NCBI RefSeq assembly: GCF_900104665.1
Contig: NZ_LT629969.1
Location: 901,716 to 965,715 of the forward strand
Length of the DNA stretch: 64,000 nt
Reading direction: 5' to 3'
From: Traorella massiliensis
GTDB lineage: Bacteria > Bacillota_I > Bacilli_A > Erysipelotrichales > Erysipelotrichaceae
Positions 30,173 through 38,660 of the stretch are shown here, one piece after another. The notes under the pieces were generated by a model that was not told the DNA's origin, made no database searches, and was given only the letters and a program-made list of their open reading frames with translations. Both the position numbers and the translations under genes were made by a program. Positions within the stretch are counted from its first letter, which is position 1. Every line of letters begins with the position of its first letter.

Positions 30173-31060
30173 ATGAAAGGAATTATTTTAGCTGGCGGAA
30201 GCGGAACACGTTTATATCCGCTGACAAAAGTAACAAGCAAACAGTTACTACCTATTTATGACAAACCTATGATTTACTATCCGATGAGCATTTTGATGAG
30301 TGCTGGTATTCGTGAGATTTTAATTATTTCAACACCGGATGATACTCCAAGATTTCAGGAGTTATTAGGTGATGGACATCAGTTTGGTATTTCTTTAAGT
30401 TATAAAGTACAGCCGTCACCTGATGGATTGGCTCAAGCTTTTATTTTAGGTGAAGAGTTTATTGGTGATGATCATGTTGCGATGATCTTAGGTGATAATA
30501 TTTTCCATGGTCACGGACTTACAAAACGTTTGAGAGCTGCGGCAGCGAAAAAAAGCGGTGCAACGGTATTTGGTTATTATGTAGAAGATCCTGAGAGATT
30601 TGGTGTCGTAGAATTTGATGAAGAAGGGAAGGCTGTTTCATTAGAGGAAAAACCTGCTCTTCCAAAATCAAATTATGCTGTTACTGGTCTTTATTTCTAT
30701 GATAATAAAGTTGTGGAATATGCGAAGAATTTAAAACCAAGTGCTCGCGGTGAGTTAGAAATTACGGATCTGAACCGTATTTATCTAGAAGATAATGCAT
30801 TGTCCGTAACTCTTTTGGGTGATGGTTTTACATGGCTGGATACAGGTACTCATGAATCTTTAGTAGATGCTACTAATTTTGTGAAGACGATTGAAGAACA
30901 TCAGCATCGTAAAATTGCCTGTCTGGAAGAAATTGCTTTTAATAATGGCTGGATTGGTCTTGACCAGCTTGAAAAGACGTATGAAATTTATAAAAAGAAC
31001 CAGTATGGTACATATTTAAAGAAGATCATGGAACGTAAATATATTGATAAAAGGAGTTAG
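30173..31060 (+). CDS. rmlA: Glucose-1-phosphate thymidylyltransferase
   Basis: 295 residues from ATG 30173 with AGGAGG ahead; the in-frame start at 30119 would lie in the promoter. [41 protein letters not shown] is the RmlA signature, with ILGDNIFHG and [12 protein letters not shown]. It makes dTDP-glucose from dTTP and glucose-1-phosphate, the first step to dTDP-L-rhamnose. First gene of rmlACBD; feedback inhibition by dTDP-rhamnose is known for the family. Confidence 0.95.
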   Translation: MKGIILAGGSGTRLYPLTKVTSKQLLPIYDKPMIYYPMSILMSAGIREILIISTPDDTPRFQELLGDGHQFGISLSYKVQPSPDGLAQAFILGEEFIGDDHVAMILGDNIFHGHGLTKRLRAAAAKKSGATVFGYYVEDPERFGVVEFDEEGKAVSLEEKPALPKSNYAVTGLYFYDNKVVEYAKNLKPSARGELEITDLNRIYLEDNALSVTLLGDGFTWLDTGTHESLVDATNFVKTIEEHQHRKIACLEEIAFNNGWIGLDQLEKTYEIYKKNQYGTYLKKIMERKYIDKRS

Positions 31061-31061
31061 T

Positions 31062-31640
31062 ATGAAAGTAACAGAAACAAAGATCAAAGGTGTTTTAATT
31101 ATTGATCCTGATGTTCATGGTGATCACCGTGGCTATTTCATGGAAACTTATTCTAAGAAAAAATATCAGGAATTAGGTATCGATGTAGAGTTTGTACAGG
31201 ATAATATGTCTTTCTCAGCTCAAAAAGGGACACTGAGAGGCTTGCATTGGCAAAATGCACCTATGGCCCAGTCTAAACTTGTTAGCTGCACCAGTGGGGC
31301 TGTTATCGACGTAGCAGTAGATATCCGCAAAGGAAGTCCTACTTATGGTGAATGGGTGAGTGTTGAATTAAGTGAAGAAAACAAACGTCAGTTCTTTATT
31401 CCACAGGGATTTGCTCATGGCTTTTTGACATTGACTGATAATGTTGAATTTAGATATAAGGTAGATAACTTTTATTCAAAAGAACATGATCGTGGTATTC
31501 GTTATGATGATCCGACAGCTAATGTTGATTGGGGAGCTCTTTTGAATGGGATTGAACCAGTATTGTCTGAAAAAGACAAAAATGGTCCAACTTTAGATAA
31601 AGCTGATTGTAATTTTATTTATGAAGGAGAAAACAAATAA
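31062..31640 (+). CDS. rmlC: dTDP-4-dehydrorhamnose 3,5-epimerase
   Basis: 192 residues from ATG 31062 (AAAAGGAG ahead), one base after rmlA. It has DHRGYFMETY, FVQDNMSFSAQKGTLRGLHWQ with the catalytic His, and FIPQGFAHGFLTL, all RmlC motifs. It epimerises dTDP-4-keto-6-deoxyglucose at C3 and C5. Its stop codon overlaps the rmlB start by one base. Confidence 0.94.
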   Translation: MKVTETKIKGVLIIDPDVHGDHRGYFMETYSKKKYQELGIDVEFVQDNMSFSAQKGTLRGLHWQNAPMAQSKLVSCTSGAVIDVAVDIRKGSPTYGEWVSVELSEENKRQFFIPQGFAHGFLTLTDNVEFRYKVDNFYSKEHDRGIRYDDPTANVDWGALLNGIEPVLSEKDKNGPTLDKADCNFIYEGENK

Positions 31641-32668
31641 TGAAAATTTTAGTAACAGGTGGTGCAGGATTTATTGGAGGTAATTTTGTTCACTATATGG
31701 TGAATAAATACCCTGAAGATATGATCGTAAACTTAGATAAATTGACTTACGCAGGAAACCTGGAAACATGTAAACCTGTTGAAGATAAGCCAAACTATAA
31801 ATTTTATAAGGGAGATATTGCGGATCGTGCTTTTATCTTTGATTTATTTGAAAAAGAAAAGTTTGATGTAGTCGTAAATTTTGCGGCTGAAAGCCATGTC
31901 GACCGAAGCATTGAAGATCCTGAAGTATTTGTCAGAACAAATGTTGTTGGAACAACAACATTATTAGATGCTTGTGTGAAATATGGTATCAAACGATATC
32001 ATCAAGTATCAACAGATGAAGTATATGGTGATTTACCATTAGACAGACCTGATTTATTCTTTACAGAAACAACGCCATTACATACATCAAGTCCATATTC
32101 TAGCGCTAAAGCAAGTGCTGATTTATTCGTATTGGCATATCACAGAACTTATGGTCTTCCAGTAACGATCAGCCGTTGTTCAAATAACTATGGACCTTAT
32201 CACTTCCCAGAAAAATTAATTCCATTGATGATTTCAAGAGCTTTAGCTGATGAATCATTACCCGTTTATGGAACAGGTGAAAACGTACGTGACTGGCTGC
32301 ATGTGTATGACCACTGTGTAGCTATTGATCTAATTATTCGCAAGGGACGTGAAGGCGAAGTTTATAATGTTGGCGGCCATAATGAAAGAACAAATCTTGA
32401 AGTTGTGAAAACAATCTTAAAGGCTTTAAATAAACCAGAATCATTAATTAAATATGTAGAAGATCGCAAAGGTCATGACCTTCGTTATGCCATTGATCCA
32501 ACAAAACTTGAAACAGAGCTTGGATGGAAACCAAAATATAACTTTGATACAGGCATTCAGCAGACGATCCAGTGGTATCTAGATAACAAAGAATGGTGGC
32601 AAAATATCTTAAGTGGTGAATATCAGAATTATTTTGAAAAGATGTATAAGGAAAAAGGAAGAGTTTAA
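31640..32668 (+). CDS. rmlB: dTDP-glucose 4,6-dehydratase
   Basis: 342 residues. Rossmann start KILVTGGAGFIGGNFVHYM, NFAAESHVDRSIEDP, STDEVYGDL with the catalytic Asp-Glu pair, and YSSAKASAD with the Tyr-x3-Lys-like site (Tyr-Ser-Ser-Ala-Lys) identify the short-chain dehydrogenase RmlB. It makes dTDP-4-keto-6-deoxyglucose using bound NAD. Coupled to rmlC by a one-base overlap. Confidence 0.95.
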   Translation: MKILVTGGAGFIGGNFVHYMVNKYPEDMIVNLDKLTYAGNLETCKPVEDKPNYKFYKGDIADRAFIFDLFEKEKFDVVVNFAAESHVDRSIEDPEVFVRTNVVGTTTLLDACVKYGIKRYHQVSTDEVYGDLPLDRPDLFFTETTPLHTSSPYSSAKASADLFVLAYHRTYGLPVTISRCSNNYGPYHFPEKLIPLMISRALADESLPVYGTGENVRDWLHVYDHCVAIDLIIRKGREGEVYNVGGHNERTNLEVVKTILKALNKPESLIKYVEDRKGHDLRYAIDPTKLETELGWKPKYNFDTGIQQTIQWYLDNKEWWQNILSGEYQNYFEKMYKEKGRV

Positions 32669-32688
32669 AAGCAACGTAAGTTGCTTTT
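32667..32688 (+). terminator. Hairpin between rmlB and rmlD
   Basis: AAAAGCAAC and GTTGCTTTT form a perfect 9-bp stem around a 4-base loop, beginning in the rmlB stop codon. The short T run makes it a weak terminator or an attenuation/processing site inside the operon. Confidence 0.55.
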
Positions 32689-32707
32689 ATATAAGAGAGG
32701 AGACATT

Positions 32708-33553
32708 ATGAGACTTTTAGTTACTGGCTATAATGGTCAACTAGGCTATGATGTAGTAAATGAAGCTCATTTGCGAGGAATAGAAGCAGATGGTGTCGAT
32801 ATTCGGGAAATGGATATTACTGATCAAAATCAAGTAAATCACGTAATTAAGTCAGGAAATTATGATGCAGTGATTCATTGTGCTGCATGGACTGCTGTTG
32901 ACAAAGCGGAAGAGATGCCTAAGGCATGCTATAAAGTGAATGTAGAAGGAACCCAAAACATTGTGAATGTTTGTAAAGAGTTGAATATTCCTATCATGTA
33001 TTTTTCAACAGATTATGTTTTCAGTGGTGAGGGAAGTGAACCATGGAATGAATATGATCAAAGAACACCATTAAATGTATATGGTCAAACAAAATATGAA
33101 GGGGAACTAGCTGTTGAATCATATGATAAGCACTTTATAATTCGAATTGCATGGGTTTTTGGAAAAAATGGACATAACTTTATTAAAACGATGCTTCGTT
33201 TAGGAAAAGAAAAAGGCGCAGTGAGTGTCGTAAATGATCAGATTGGTTCACCAACATATACGTATGATCTGGCGAAACTGGTCATAGATATGATTCAGAC
33301 AGATAAATATGGCACGTATCATGCAACTAATGAAGGACTATGCAGCTGGTATGAATTTGCTTGCGAAATATTCAAGCAAGCAAATATGAAGGTAGATGTT
33401 ACACCTGTGGATTCTGATGCTTTTCCCGCTAAGGCAAAACGTCCAAAAAATTCGCGTATGAATAAAAATGAGCTAGATAAAAATGGATTTAGTAGACTTC
33501 CTAGCTGGCAGGATGCTTTAGGAAGATATTTGAAGGAAATCAGCAGTGAATAA
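32708..33553 (+). CDS. rmlD: dTDP-4-dehydrorhamnose reductase
   Basis: 281 residues from ATG 32708 (AGAGGAG ahead). RLLVTGYNGQLGYDVV binds NADPH; CAAWTAVDKAEEMP, YFSTDYVFSGEG and NVYGQTKYEGE (Tyr-x3-Lys) are RmlD motifs. It performs the last step to dTDP-L-rhamnose, the donor for the GT2 rhamnosyltransferases upstream. GacA of streptococci is the same enzyme. Confidence 0.94.
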   Translation: MRLLVTGYNGQLGYDVVNEAHLRGIEADGVDIREMDITDQNQVNHVIKSGNYDAVIHCAAWTAVDKAEEMPKACYKVNVEGTQNIVNVCKELNIPIMYFSTDYVFSGEGSEPWNEYDQRTPLNVYGQTKYEGELAVESYDKHFIIRIAWVFGKNGHNFIKTMLRLGKEKGAVSVVNDQIGSPTYTYDLAKLVIDMIQTDKYGTYHATNEGLCSWYEFACEIFKQANMKVDVTPVDSDAFPAKAKRPKNSRMNKNELDKNGFSRLPSWQDALGRYLKEISSE

Positions 33554-33570
33554 AATTCACTGCTTTTTAT
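33542..33570 (+). terminator. Rho-independent terminator after rmlD
   Basis: AGCAGTGAA and TTCACTGCT form a perfect 9-bp stem across the rmlD stop codon, followed by TTTTATTT. Confidence 0.82.
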
Positions 33571-33577
33571 TTAGAAT

Positions 33578-33606
33578 TTGATTTGAGTAAATTAGAATGC
33601 TATAAT
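33578..33606 (+). promoter_or_regulatory. Promoter of licD-like and flippase genes
   Basis: TTGATT (33578-33583) and a perfect TATAAT (33601-33606) with 17-bp spacing. The leader to the start at 33675 is about 60 bases. Confidence 0.65.
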
Positions 33607-33674
33607 CAAATGGCGATGATCAATTAGAATCGCAGAGATAAAATAAATGTATCAGGAGATTGGAGTTATAGGAT

Positions 33675-34535
33675 ATGGCTAAAGAATATGATGATATTAC
33701 TTTGCATAAAGTTCAAAGATTGGAATTAGAAATATTGAAAGATTTTATGTCAGTTTGCGATGAATATGATTTGAAGTATTTTGGCTTAGCAGGTACCGGA
33801 ATTGGAGCTATTCGCCATCAAGGGTTTATTCCTTGGGATGATGATATTGATATCGCTTTGCCAAGAAAGGACTTTGATAGATTTCTTGAACTTGTCCAGC
33901 AAAAATTTCCAGAAAAATACGAAGTTTTAAATACGAAAACAAATGTTAATTATCCTTTGATGACTACAAGACTTGTATTAAAAGGTACAAAATTTAGAGA
34001 ATATGCATTAAAAAATATTGATTGTGATTTTGGAATATTTCTTGATTTGTACCCTTTTGACAATCTTTGCGATGATGAAAAACAATTTAAAAAACAAGCA
34101 AGAAATGCTTGGTTTTGGTCTAAAATATTAATACTAAGAAGTGTGCCTCATCCTGTTCTAGGCTTTAAAGGCTTTAGAGCACATCTTGTACAATTTATAT
34201 GTGCATGTGTGCATTATTCTATGAGAATATTACATATAAATAAGTTTTGGATATATAAAAAATGTTTGAATGCATGTACAAAGTACAACCATCAGCCAAC
34301 AAAACGAATTGGTTTTTTATGTGATACCAATCCTTATTCGAATATGTTTGATTTAGATGATTTATATCCATTAAAAAAATTAAAATTTGAAGATATAGAG
34401 TTAAATTTTCCAAAAAGTCTTGAAAAACATCTTGAATATACCTTTGGTGACTATATGCAATTACCACCTGTTGAGAAAAGAAAAAATCATTTTCCTTTTG
34501 AATTAGATTTTGGAGATTATTATGAAAACAATTAA
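33675..34535 (+). CDS. LicD-family phosphotransferase
   Basis: 286 residues. LGLAGTGIGAIRHQGFIPWDDDIDIALPRKDFDRF is the LicD nucleotidyltransferase-fold signature with the metal-binding DDDID, and DLYPFDN follows. LicD-type enzymes transfer phosphocholine or sugar/polyol phosphates onto surface glycans; no choline uptake or activation genes are seen here, so the group transferred is unknown. It overlaps the flippase gene by 14 bases. It could supply the phosphate decoration that GacH gives in streptococci (inference). Confidence 0.82.
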   Translation: MAKEYDDITLHKVQRLELEILKDFMSVCDEYDLKYFGLAGTGIGAIRHQGFIPWDDDIDIALPRKDFDRFLELVQQKFPEKYEVLNTKTNVNYPLMTTRLVLKGTKFREYALKNIDCDFGIFLDLYPFDNLCDDEKQFKKQARNAWFWSKILILRSVPHPVLGFKGFRAHLVQFICACVHYSMRILHINKFWIYKKCLNACTKYNHQPTKRIGFLCDTNPYSNMFDLDDLYPLKKLKFEDIELNFPKSLEKHLEYTFGDYMQLPPVEKRKNHFPFELDFGDYYENN

Positions 34536-35781
34536 AAATTGGTTAATGACAGAACCAGAAAAAAAGATGGCTAATAACTATATTTGGAATATGTTAGGAA
34601 GCCTTTCGATGGCCCTTTCTACGATGGTATTAACGATTGCAGCCAATCGTATCATGGGTGATTTTGCGGGCGGAGATTTTGCGATGGCATTAGCTGCCGG
34701 GCAACTGATGGCAACGATTGGCTATTTTGAAACAAGAGTTTATCAAGTAACAGATACACAAGAGAGATATGATTTTTCTGATTATTGTTTTAGTAAAATT
34801 GTTACTAGCATTATCATGATCATTTCCTCAATTATTTATATTTTAATCAAGGGATTTACTATTGAAAAATCATTTCTTGTTTTTTTGCTATGTGTTTATA
34901 AGCTTATGGATGTATATGCTGATGTATTTGAAGGTGAATTTCAGCTACGAGAAAGATTAGATATATCTGGAAAGTCAATGACTTTACGCATCGTACTTTC
35001 TACAGTTGTTTTAATTGTTATTTTATATATAACAAGAAATCTTTATATTTCCAGTTTAGCAGCAATTATTATTAGTATAGTAATTATTTATTACACAAAT
35101 ATTTGTATCATACCAGAATTTTATTCTAGAAAATACATTTTTAAGTTTAATAAAATTAAAAATATCATAATTGATTGTTTTCCTTTGTTCATTAGTACAT
35201 TTATGTCTACATATATATTGAATGCATCAAGATATGCTATCGAAGGTATCATGCCATCAAATTATCATAGCAGCTATACAGCGATTTTTTTACCTGTTTC
35301 AGTGATTAATCTATGCGTTGGCTTTCTTTTTAAGCCTATGCTGACAGATATGGCAAGAAAATGGAATTATTGTTATTATGAAGAATTTATAAAGACAATC
35401 ATGATGTTGTTAGGTGGGGTTTTAGGAGTTACACTTTTAGTGCTTTTTTGTGGTTATTACTTAGGAATTCCTGTCTTATCCTTTTTATATGCGACAGATT
35501 TAAATGGATATAAGTTACCATTCATGATTCTTCTTATAGGGGGAGGATTGAACTCAGCGAATGTGATCTTATATTATACGCTGTCAGTCATGAGAAAACA
35601 GAGATATGTTTTGTTTGCTTATGTTTTAACATTTATCTTTTCACTGATTGTTCCAAATGTTTTAACACAACAGTATGAGGTGTTAGGGGCTTCTTTTTCC
35701 TTCACTCTAACAATGTTAGTTTTAGGAGTTATTTTGTTCCTACTGGTTGCAATTCAGTTTTTTAAGGCTATAAGAAGATAA
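34522..35781 (+). CDS. Wzx-like polysaccharide/lipid-linked sugar flippase
   Basis: 419 residues from ATG 34522 (TGGAG 6 bases ahead, within the licD-like gene). It has about 12 hydrophobic helices and the MOP/Wzx-like start KKMANNYIWNMLGSLSMALSTMVLTIAANRIMGDFAGGDFAMA. It should flip a lipid-linked saccharide across the membrane. Since the main chain already has an ABC exporter, this protein more likely flips a lipid-phosphate monosaccharide, as GacK is thought to do. Last gene of the surface glycan locus. Confidence 0.8.
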   Translation: MKTIKNWLMTEPEKKMANNYIWNMLGSLSMALSTMVLTIAANRIMGDFAGGDFAMALAAGQLMATIGYFETRVYQVTDTQERYDFSDYCFSKIVTSIIMIISSIIYILIKGFTIEKSFLVFLLCVYKLMDVYADVFEGEFQLRERLDISGKSMTLRIVLSTVVLIVILYITRNLYISSLAAIIISIVIIYYTNICIIPEFYSRKYIFKFNKIKNIIIDCFPLFISTFMSTYILNASRYAIEGIMPSNYHSSYTAIFLPVSVINLCVGFLFKPMLTDMARKWNYCYYEEFIKTIMMLLGGVLGVTLLVLFCGYYLGIPVLSFLYATDLNGYKLPFMILLIGGGLNSANVILYYTLSVMRKQRYVLFAYVLTFIFSLIVPNVLTQQYEVLGASFSFTLTMLVLGVILFLLVAIQFFKAIRR

Positions 35782-35805
35782 ATCTTTTTTCTGCTCAACC
35801 TACTA

Positions 35806-35834
35806 TTGACAATGTTCAATATATGAAGTATTCT
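35806..35834 (+). promoter_or_regulatory. Promoter of the ABC importer operon
   Basis: A perfect TTGACA (35806-35811) and TATTCT (35829-35834) with 17-bp spacing lie in the gap before the binding-protein gene. Confidence 0.65.
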
Positions 35835-35859
35835 TACTAAGAATGAACGGAGAATATGA

Positions 35860-36834
35860 ATGAAAAAAATTTTAAAAGTTTTGCTTACCATCATATCTGG
35901 AATAATGCTCACATCCTGCAGTAGCGATCATCGTCCAAGTGTCATGATTTATTCAACTGCTGAGAGTTTTAGAAATGAAATGTTTCAGGAAGAATTAGAT
36001 AAAAAATTTCCTGAATATAATATTACGGTACAATATATACCTACTGGAAACTGTGCAGCACGATTAAAAGCTGAGGGTACTGATATAGAAGCTGATATTA
36101 TATTTGAAAGCGAATATACATACGCTGAAGAATTAAAAGATTTTTTTTATGATTTAAGTGATTATGATTTTTCAAAATATTTAGATGAAATGGTTCCTAA
36201 ACATAAAAAATATGCTACTTCTATTCGTTATAGTGGTGCAATCATTGTAAATGAAGACGTATTAAGAGAAAAGGGTTTAGATGAACCAACATCATATGAA
36301 GATTTACTGGATCCGAAATATAAAGGCTTGATTTCTATGCCAAGTCCGAAAGCTTCAGGAACAGGCTATATGTTTTTAAAAAATCTAGTAAATGAAATGG
36401 GTGAAAAGGAAGCTTTTGCTTATTTTGATAAACTTACGAATAATATTCTTCAATATACTTCAAGTGGATCAGGTCCTGTCAATGCACTTGTACAAGGTGA
36501 AGTAGCAATTGGACTGGGCATGACATTTCAAGCTGTCCAAGAAATCAATAAAGGTGCTAATTTAAAAATATTATTTTTTGAAGAGGGTGCACCTTGGACA
36601 ACAAGTGTTTTTGCGATAGTGGATGGGCATCAAGATAAAGAAGGAGTTCAAGAAGTATTCCGTTACTTTTTTGATGAATTAGTTCAAAAAGATAAAGAAA
36701 TGTTTCTTCCTGAACAAATTTATAAAGATCAAAATACGACGATCAAAAATTATCCGGCAAACATTATTTATGGTGATATGAGTAATAATACTGCTGAAGA
36801 AAGACTAAAGCTGCTGAGACAATGGATATATTAG
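35860..36834 (+). CDS. ABC importer substrate-binding lipoprotein (Fe3+/2-aminoethylphosphonate type)
   Basis: 324 residues. A lipoprotein signal with lipobox LTSC (Cys20) is followed by a periplasmic-binding-protein type 2 fold: VMIYSTAESFRNEMFQEELDKKFPEY, ADIIFESEYTYAEEL, SIRYSGAIIVNEDVLREKGLDEPTSYEDLLDPKYKGLISMPSP. This pattern is shared by iron(III), phosphonate and polyamine binding proteins; the iron-binding Tyr pair is not certain. It heads an operon with an ATPase and a permease gene cut by the ICE. Confidence 0.82.
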   Translation: MKKILKVLLTIISGIMLTSCSSDHRPSVMIYSTAESFRNEMFQEELDKKFPEYNITVQYIPTGNCAARLKAEGTDIEADIIFESEYTYAEELKDFFYDLSDYDFSKYLDEMVPKHKKYATSIRYSGAIIVNEDVLREKGLDEPTSYEDLLDPKYKGLISMPSPKASGTGYMFLKNLVNEMGEKEAFAYFDKLTNNILQYTSSGSGPVNALVQGEVAIGLGMTFQAVQEINKGANLKILFFEEGAPWTTSVFAIVDGHQDKEGVQEVFRYFFDELVQKDKEMFLPEQIYKDQNTTIKNYPANIIYGDMSNNTAEERLKLLRQWIY

Positions 36835-36859
36835 TGATTCAGATGAATGAGGAGGGAAT

Positions 36860-37633
36860 ATGAATTCATTTTTAAAAGTAAATGATTTATGTAAAGTTTA
36901 TAATTCAAAGGTTGTTTTAAATAAAATAAGCTTTGAAGTACAAAAAGGAGAGTTTCTTTCAGTTTTAGGCCCTAGTGGCTGTGGTAAAACAACTCTTTTG
37001 AGGCTTCTTATCGGAATTGAACGGCCAACATCCGGTTCGATTTATTTAGACGGGAAAGATATTTCATACGAAGATTCATCTAAAAGAAATATGGGGATTG
37101 TTTTTCAAAATTATGCTTTGTTTCCCAATATGACAGTTTTGCAAAATGTAGAATATGCTTTAACATTTAAGAAAGAATTTAAAAATAAGTCAAGAGAAAT
37201 TGCATTACAAACTCTTGAAAAAGTAGGACTCAAAGAACATTTAGATAAAAAAATTGGTTTTTTGTCAGGTGGACAACAGCAACGTGTAGCAATTGCAAGA
37301 ACACTTGCGCTTCGACCTGATATTATCCTTTTTGATGAACCTCTTTCTGCATTAGATGCAGCAAATCGATTAACGATGAGAGAAGAAATTAAAAGAATTC
37401 AAAGAGAATATGGTTCAACCATCATTTATATTACACATGACCAAGAAGAAGCATTTACGATGTCGGATCGTATCATGGTCATGAGTGAAGGAAATATTGA
37501 ACAGTTGGATACTCCCATCCATATTTACAATCATCCTAGCAATAAATATGTCAATGATTTCTTTGTAACTCATCTTGATAAGAAGTTAAATGCTTTAATA
37601 AAATGTATAAAGGAAGATGACAATGAAAATTAG
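36860..37633 (+). CDS. ABC importer ATP-binding protein (FbpC/PotA type)
   Basis: 257 residues. Walker A GPSGCGKTT, Q-loop VFQNYALFPNMTV, signature LSGGQQQRVAIARTLA, Walker B IILFDEPLSALD and H-loop THDQEE are complete. It should power uptake with the neighbouring binding protein. It lacks the long C-terminal regulatory domain of PotA. GAGGAGGG is ahead of the start. It overlaps the permease start by 11 bases. Transport can hardly work while the permease is truncated. Confidence 0.88.
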   Translation: MNSFLKVNDLCKVYNSKVVLNKISFEVQKGEFLSVLGPSGCGKTTLLRLLIGIERPTSGSIYLDGKDISYEDSSKRNMGIVFQNYALFPNMTVLQNVEYALTFKKEFKNKSREIALQTLEKVGLKEHLDKKIGFLSGGQQQRVAIARTLALRPDIILFDEPLSALDAANRLTMREEIKRIQREYGSTIIYITHDQEEAFTMSDRIMVMSEGNIEQLDTPIHIYNHPSNKYVNDFFVTHLDKKLNALIKCIKEDDNEN

Positions 37634-38609
37634 AAATTTTTATATCAAGTCATTCATTTTACTATTTCTCTTTGTTTCACTTGTATGTCCGCTATTTGCG
37701 ATGTTTTTAAATTTAGGTCAAGTAGATGTTGCTAGAATTTTTTCTTCTCCTTATTTTATTACCATTATAATAAATACGATTACTGTAACATTAACTGCAA
37801 CCATTATTAGTGTTTTACTTGCTTTTATATCTGCATGGTTTGTAGCAAGAAGCAATATAAAACATAAAAGTCTTTTAGTAGCTTTATTTACGATACCCAT
37901 GTTGATTCCTTCAATTTCTCATGGTACAGGATTAGTTGTGCTTTTTGGAAATAATGGTGTTATTACTAACCTTTTAAATGTAAATTTTAGTATATATGGA
38001 TTTTGGGGAATTGTTATTGGTTCACTTTATTATTCATTTCCTGTAGCATTTTTAATGTTCTATGATAGCCTTCAATATGAAGATGGAACAGTATATTTAG
38101 CTGCTAATGTCTTAGGTATACCTAGATATAGTCAATTATTACAGATTACCTTGCCATATCTTCGTAAAACGATGATTGCTGCTTTTTTTAGTGTTTTTAC
38201 GCTTGTATTTACTGATTACGGAATTCCATTGATGATAGGTGGAAAATATACAACGCTTCCTTTGTATATGTATAATGAAGTAATTGGATTATTAGATTTT
38301 GGGAAAGGGGCATTAATTGGATGTTTGTTAATGATCCCGGCTTTTATTGCCTTTCTTGTTGATATTTTTAATAAAGAAAATGTCATTATTAATTTTCATA
38401 CTTATCCTTATATACCTTCTGTAAATAAGTGGAGAGATATTATTGCGAAAAGCTGGTCTACGTTATTGATTGCAACGGTGTACAAAGGGAACATAATAAA
38501 AAACTTAATAATGGACTGCCAATCTTACACAAAGTACCGCCCAAACGAGACTACGGGCGGTATTTTTGTATCATGGCGGAGAAAGGAGGAACTTCCCACG
38601 GGGGCTTGA
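37623..38609 (+). pseudogene. ABC importer permease truncated by the ICE insertion
   Basis: From ATG 37623 (AAAGGAAG ahead). Residues 1-285 are a normal inner-membrane permease half (six helices; EAA-like loop YLAANVLGIPRYSQLLQITLPYLRKT), plus the start of the linker to a second half. Permeases of this type are about 550 residues with two such halves. After about 38480 the reading frame enters GC-rich element DNA and adds 43 unrelated residues before a chance stop at 38607-38609. The missing half should lie beyond the other end of the element, outside the window. Confidence 0.78.
38535..38567 (+). terminator. Rho-independent terminator at the left ICE end
   Basis: TACCGCCC (38535-38542) and GGGCGGTA (38555-38562) pair perfectly and TTTTT follows. 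It would stop transcripts entering from the disrupted host operon. Confidence 0.8.
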
Positions 38610-38632
38610 CTGAAAAGTTGAGCCCCTTTTTT
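38601..38632 (+). terminator. Second terminator ahead of the ParB-like gene
   Basis: GGGGCTTGAC pairs with GTTGAGCCCC using two G-U pairs, followed by six T. A 32-codon frame (ATG 38573) crosses it but has no ribosome site, so a leader-peptide attenuator is possible only weakly. Confidence 0.7.
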
Positions 38633-38660
38633 CATGCCAAAAAACAGGAGGTAAATGCTT

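Noticed and set aside
38521-38535. Exact left end and target duplication of the ICE
   Set aside because: Without the right end no direct repeat can be compared, so only an approximate border near 38480 is given.
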